Part shown: piece by piece, positions 4,034 to 5,191 of the stretch
How positions within the stretch are numbered: position 1 is the stretch's first letter
How the letters are laid out: every line of letters begins with the position of its first letter
Source: Pseudaeromonas sp041911695
GTDB taxonomy: Bacteria > Pseudomonadota > Gammaproteobacteria > Enterobacterales > Aeromonadaceae
Reading direction: 5' to 3'
Assembly (NCBI GenBank): GCA_041911695.1
Contig: JAYROM010000056.1
Span: forward strand, 1-5,191
Length of the DNA stretch: 5,191 nucleotides
Notes under the pieces: generated by a model
Told to the model about the DNA's origin: nothing
Database searches by the model: none
What the model saw: only the letters and a program-made list of their open reading frames with translations
Position numbers and translations under genes: made by a program

Positions 4034-5191
4034 TTAACGCAACGGCTTACCAAGATGGATCAGCCACAGCGCCGAGCGATCATCCGGCGCCGCCAGTGGT
4101 GCCAGATGCAGGGCGGCGTCAGTGGCCCCGCCATCCTTGAACAGACGGCCCTTGCCATCGGTGGTGAAGTTGTCCAGCTTCTTCTCCTTGCCCTTGGCGC
4201 TCTGCACATGGGTGGTCACGCCGAAGTCATTATCACTGATCACCGCCAGCGTCTGCTTGTCGACGATGGTCAACCCTTCGGCCTTCTCCACCGGCCAGCC
4301 CAGCGCGCGCAGATCGAGCAACAAGGTCTTGCCGACCGGACGAATACCCGCCTTCTTCAGCTTGGCAGCACTGGCAAACTCCGGCTCCTTACCCGCCACC
4401 TGTTTGCCACTCAAGTCAGTGGCCGTGCGCAGATCGATGCGGTAGATACGGTTTTGTGGCGCCTTGTTCTGATCCTTGCCCTGCTCGATGGCCAGCACCG
4501 TATGGTCATCCACCGCCACCAGATCGCCAATCTTGGCATCACCGCTCTTGCGGTAATCCTTGGCATTCAACGGATAGGCCAGCATGCGGGTCTTGCCAGT
4601 GGCCGGATCCAGCTCCAACAGACGGATAAAGGTGGCCGATTGCGCGGTCTGGCCATCGATATCCAGCGTGCTCTGTACCGCCGCGATCACCTTGCCGGAG
4701 GGCAGCACCGCAATGCCTTCAAAGCCACGGTTCGGCTGGCGCCAGCGCAGGATACTCGGCAAGCCGGTGGCCACACTCTTCTCCGCCCCTTCGGCGGTCG
4801 GGCCGAACTTGGTCAGGATGCGTCCCTGGGCATCAACATGCAGCAGGAAGGGACCATATTCGTCACTTACCCAGTAACCCCCCTTCCCATCCGCAGCGAT
4901 ACCTTCGGTATCCAGCCCGCGGGCATCCGGCGCTTTGAGCGTATGCAGATCCGGGCTGAGCGCCACCTCTCCGGTGGCACCAACCGTACCATCCGGCAGC
5001 GGCAGGCCATGCACCGGCCCCTGCGCATCACGCAGCAGGATCGGTGCGCTGATGGTGGCCTGACCGTCCTTGACCGCGATATTCAACCAGCGCGGCGTAT
5101 ACTCCGGGGTCAGGAAGATCTTGCTCTCACGGCAGTTGTCACCCTGGCACACCTTGGGGGCATCCGCGTTCGGCCCGCGGTCGGTGATCGA
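4034..5191 (-). CDS. Phytase-like (esterase-like) beta-propeller protein, C-terminal part
   Basis: The last 385 codons of a protein whose 5' end lies beyond the right edge. The frame stays open to the window end (SITDRGPNADAPK precedes the internal GTG at 5152), so that GTG is not the start. The recurring acidic blade motifs are those of the phytase-like PF13449 family: ITDRGPN (2-8), DTEGIA (94-99), WVSDEYGPF (107-115), NRGFEGIAV (154-162), EGLTIV (305-310) and ISDNDFG (318-324). The acidic residues in these loops probably bind calcium. Family members are annotated as 'esterase-like activity of phytase family' and are usually exported; the signal peptide would be in the missing part. The pair C15/C20 (VCQGDNC) could form a disulfide, in line with a periplasmic site. 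Substrate is unknown: phytase or phosphodiesterase activity is only a family-level suggestion. It is convergent with the parMR-like operon and shows no link to it. Confidence 0.85.
   Translation of the reverse strand, partial: SITDRGPNADAPKVCQGDNCRESKIFLTPEYTPRWLNIAVKDGQATISAPILLRDAQGPVHGLPLPDGTVGATGEVALSPDLHTLKAPDARGLDTEGIAADGKGGYWVSDEYGPFLLHVDAQGRILTKFGPTAEGAEKSVATGLPSILRWRQPNRGFEGIAVLPSGKVIAAVQSTLDIDGQTAQSATFIRLLELDPATGKTRMLAYPLNAKDYRKSGDAKIGDLVAVDDHTVLAIEQGKDQNKAPQNRIYRIDLRTATDLSGKQVAGKEPEFASAAKLKKAGIRPVGKTLLLDLRALGWPVEKAEGLTIVDKQTLAVISDNDFGVTTHVQSAKGKEKKLDNFTTDGKGRLFKDGGATDAALHLAPLAAPDDRSALWLIHLGKPLR

Noticed and set aside
5150..5152. GTG as the start of the phytase-like gene
   Set aside because: The frame continues upstream with the family motif ITDRGPN to the window edge, so the gene is simply cut by the window.

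Overview
The window looks like chromosomal DNA of a moderately GC-rich gammaproteobacterium. The reasons are an E. coli-like ThiQ tail, a proteobacterial PIN-PhoH ATPase, a periplasmic phytase-like protein and REP-type hairpin repeats. I considered Aeromonadales and related groups but cannot settle the genus from sequence alone.

Layout: (1) positions 1-227 are the 3' end of a thiQ-like ABC ATPase gene on the + strand. (2) Positions 228-622 hold no gene but are rich in repeats: a GCGGG hairpin repeat, a hexanucleotide array, a possible terminator for thiQ, an inverted pair of GTAG-headed REP-like elements, and a GNRA-capped hairpin just past the end of the next gene. (3) Positions 623-2005 (- strand) encode a PIN-PhoH fusion protein of 460 aa with a perfect AGGAGG ribosome binding site. 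(4) Positions 2006-2321 form a divergent intergenic region with an AT-rich 34-bp near-palindrome, a third related half-site, a 17-bp dyad and three GATGACA repeats spaced 33 and 11 bp apart. (5) Positions 2322-3978 (+ strand) are a two-gene operon: a clear homologue of plasmid R1 ParM (actin-like filament protein) followed, with an 8-nt overlap, by a 205-aa protein whose N-terminus resembles the ribbon-helix-helix adaptor ParR and whose C-terminal half is a predicted coiled coil plus linker. (6) Positions 3979-4033 are a short convergent gap with a GC-rich hairpin. (7) Positions 4034-5191 (- strand) are the C-terminal part of a phytase-like (PF13449-type) beta-propeller protein that runs off the right edge.

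The most interesting part is the parM-parR-like pair and its upstream region. Gene order, overlap, the ParM motifs and the repeat-rich upstream DNA all match the type II (actin-based) plasmid partition layout parC-parM-parR. Yet the pair sits between ordinary chromosomal genes, with no transposase, replication or integrase gene in view. It may be a domesticated filament system whose centromere- or operator-like sites are shared with the divergent phoH promoter. That functional reading is inference. The gene identities rest on motifs visible in the translations.
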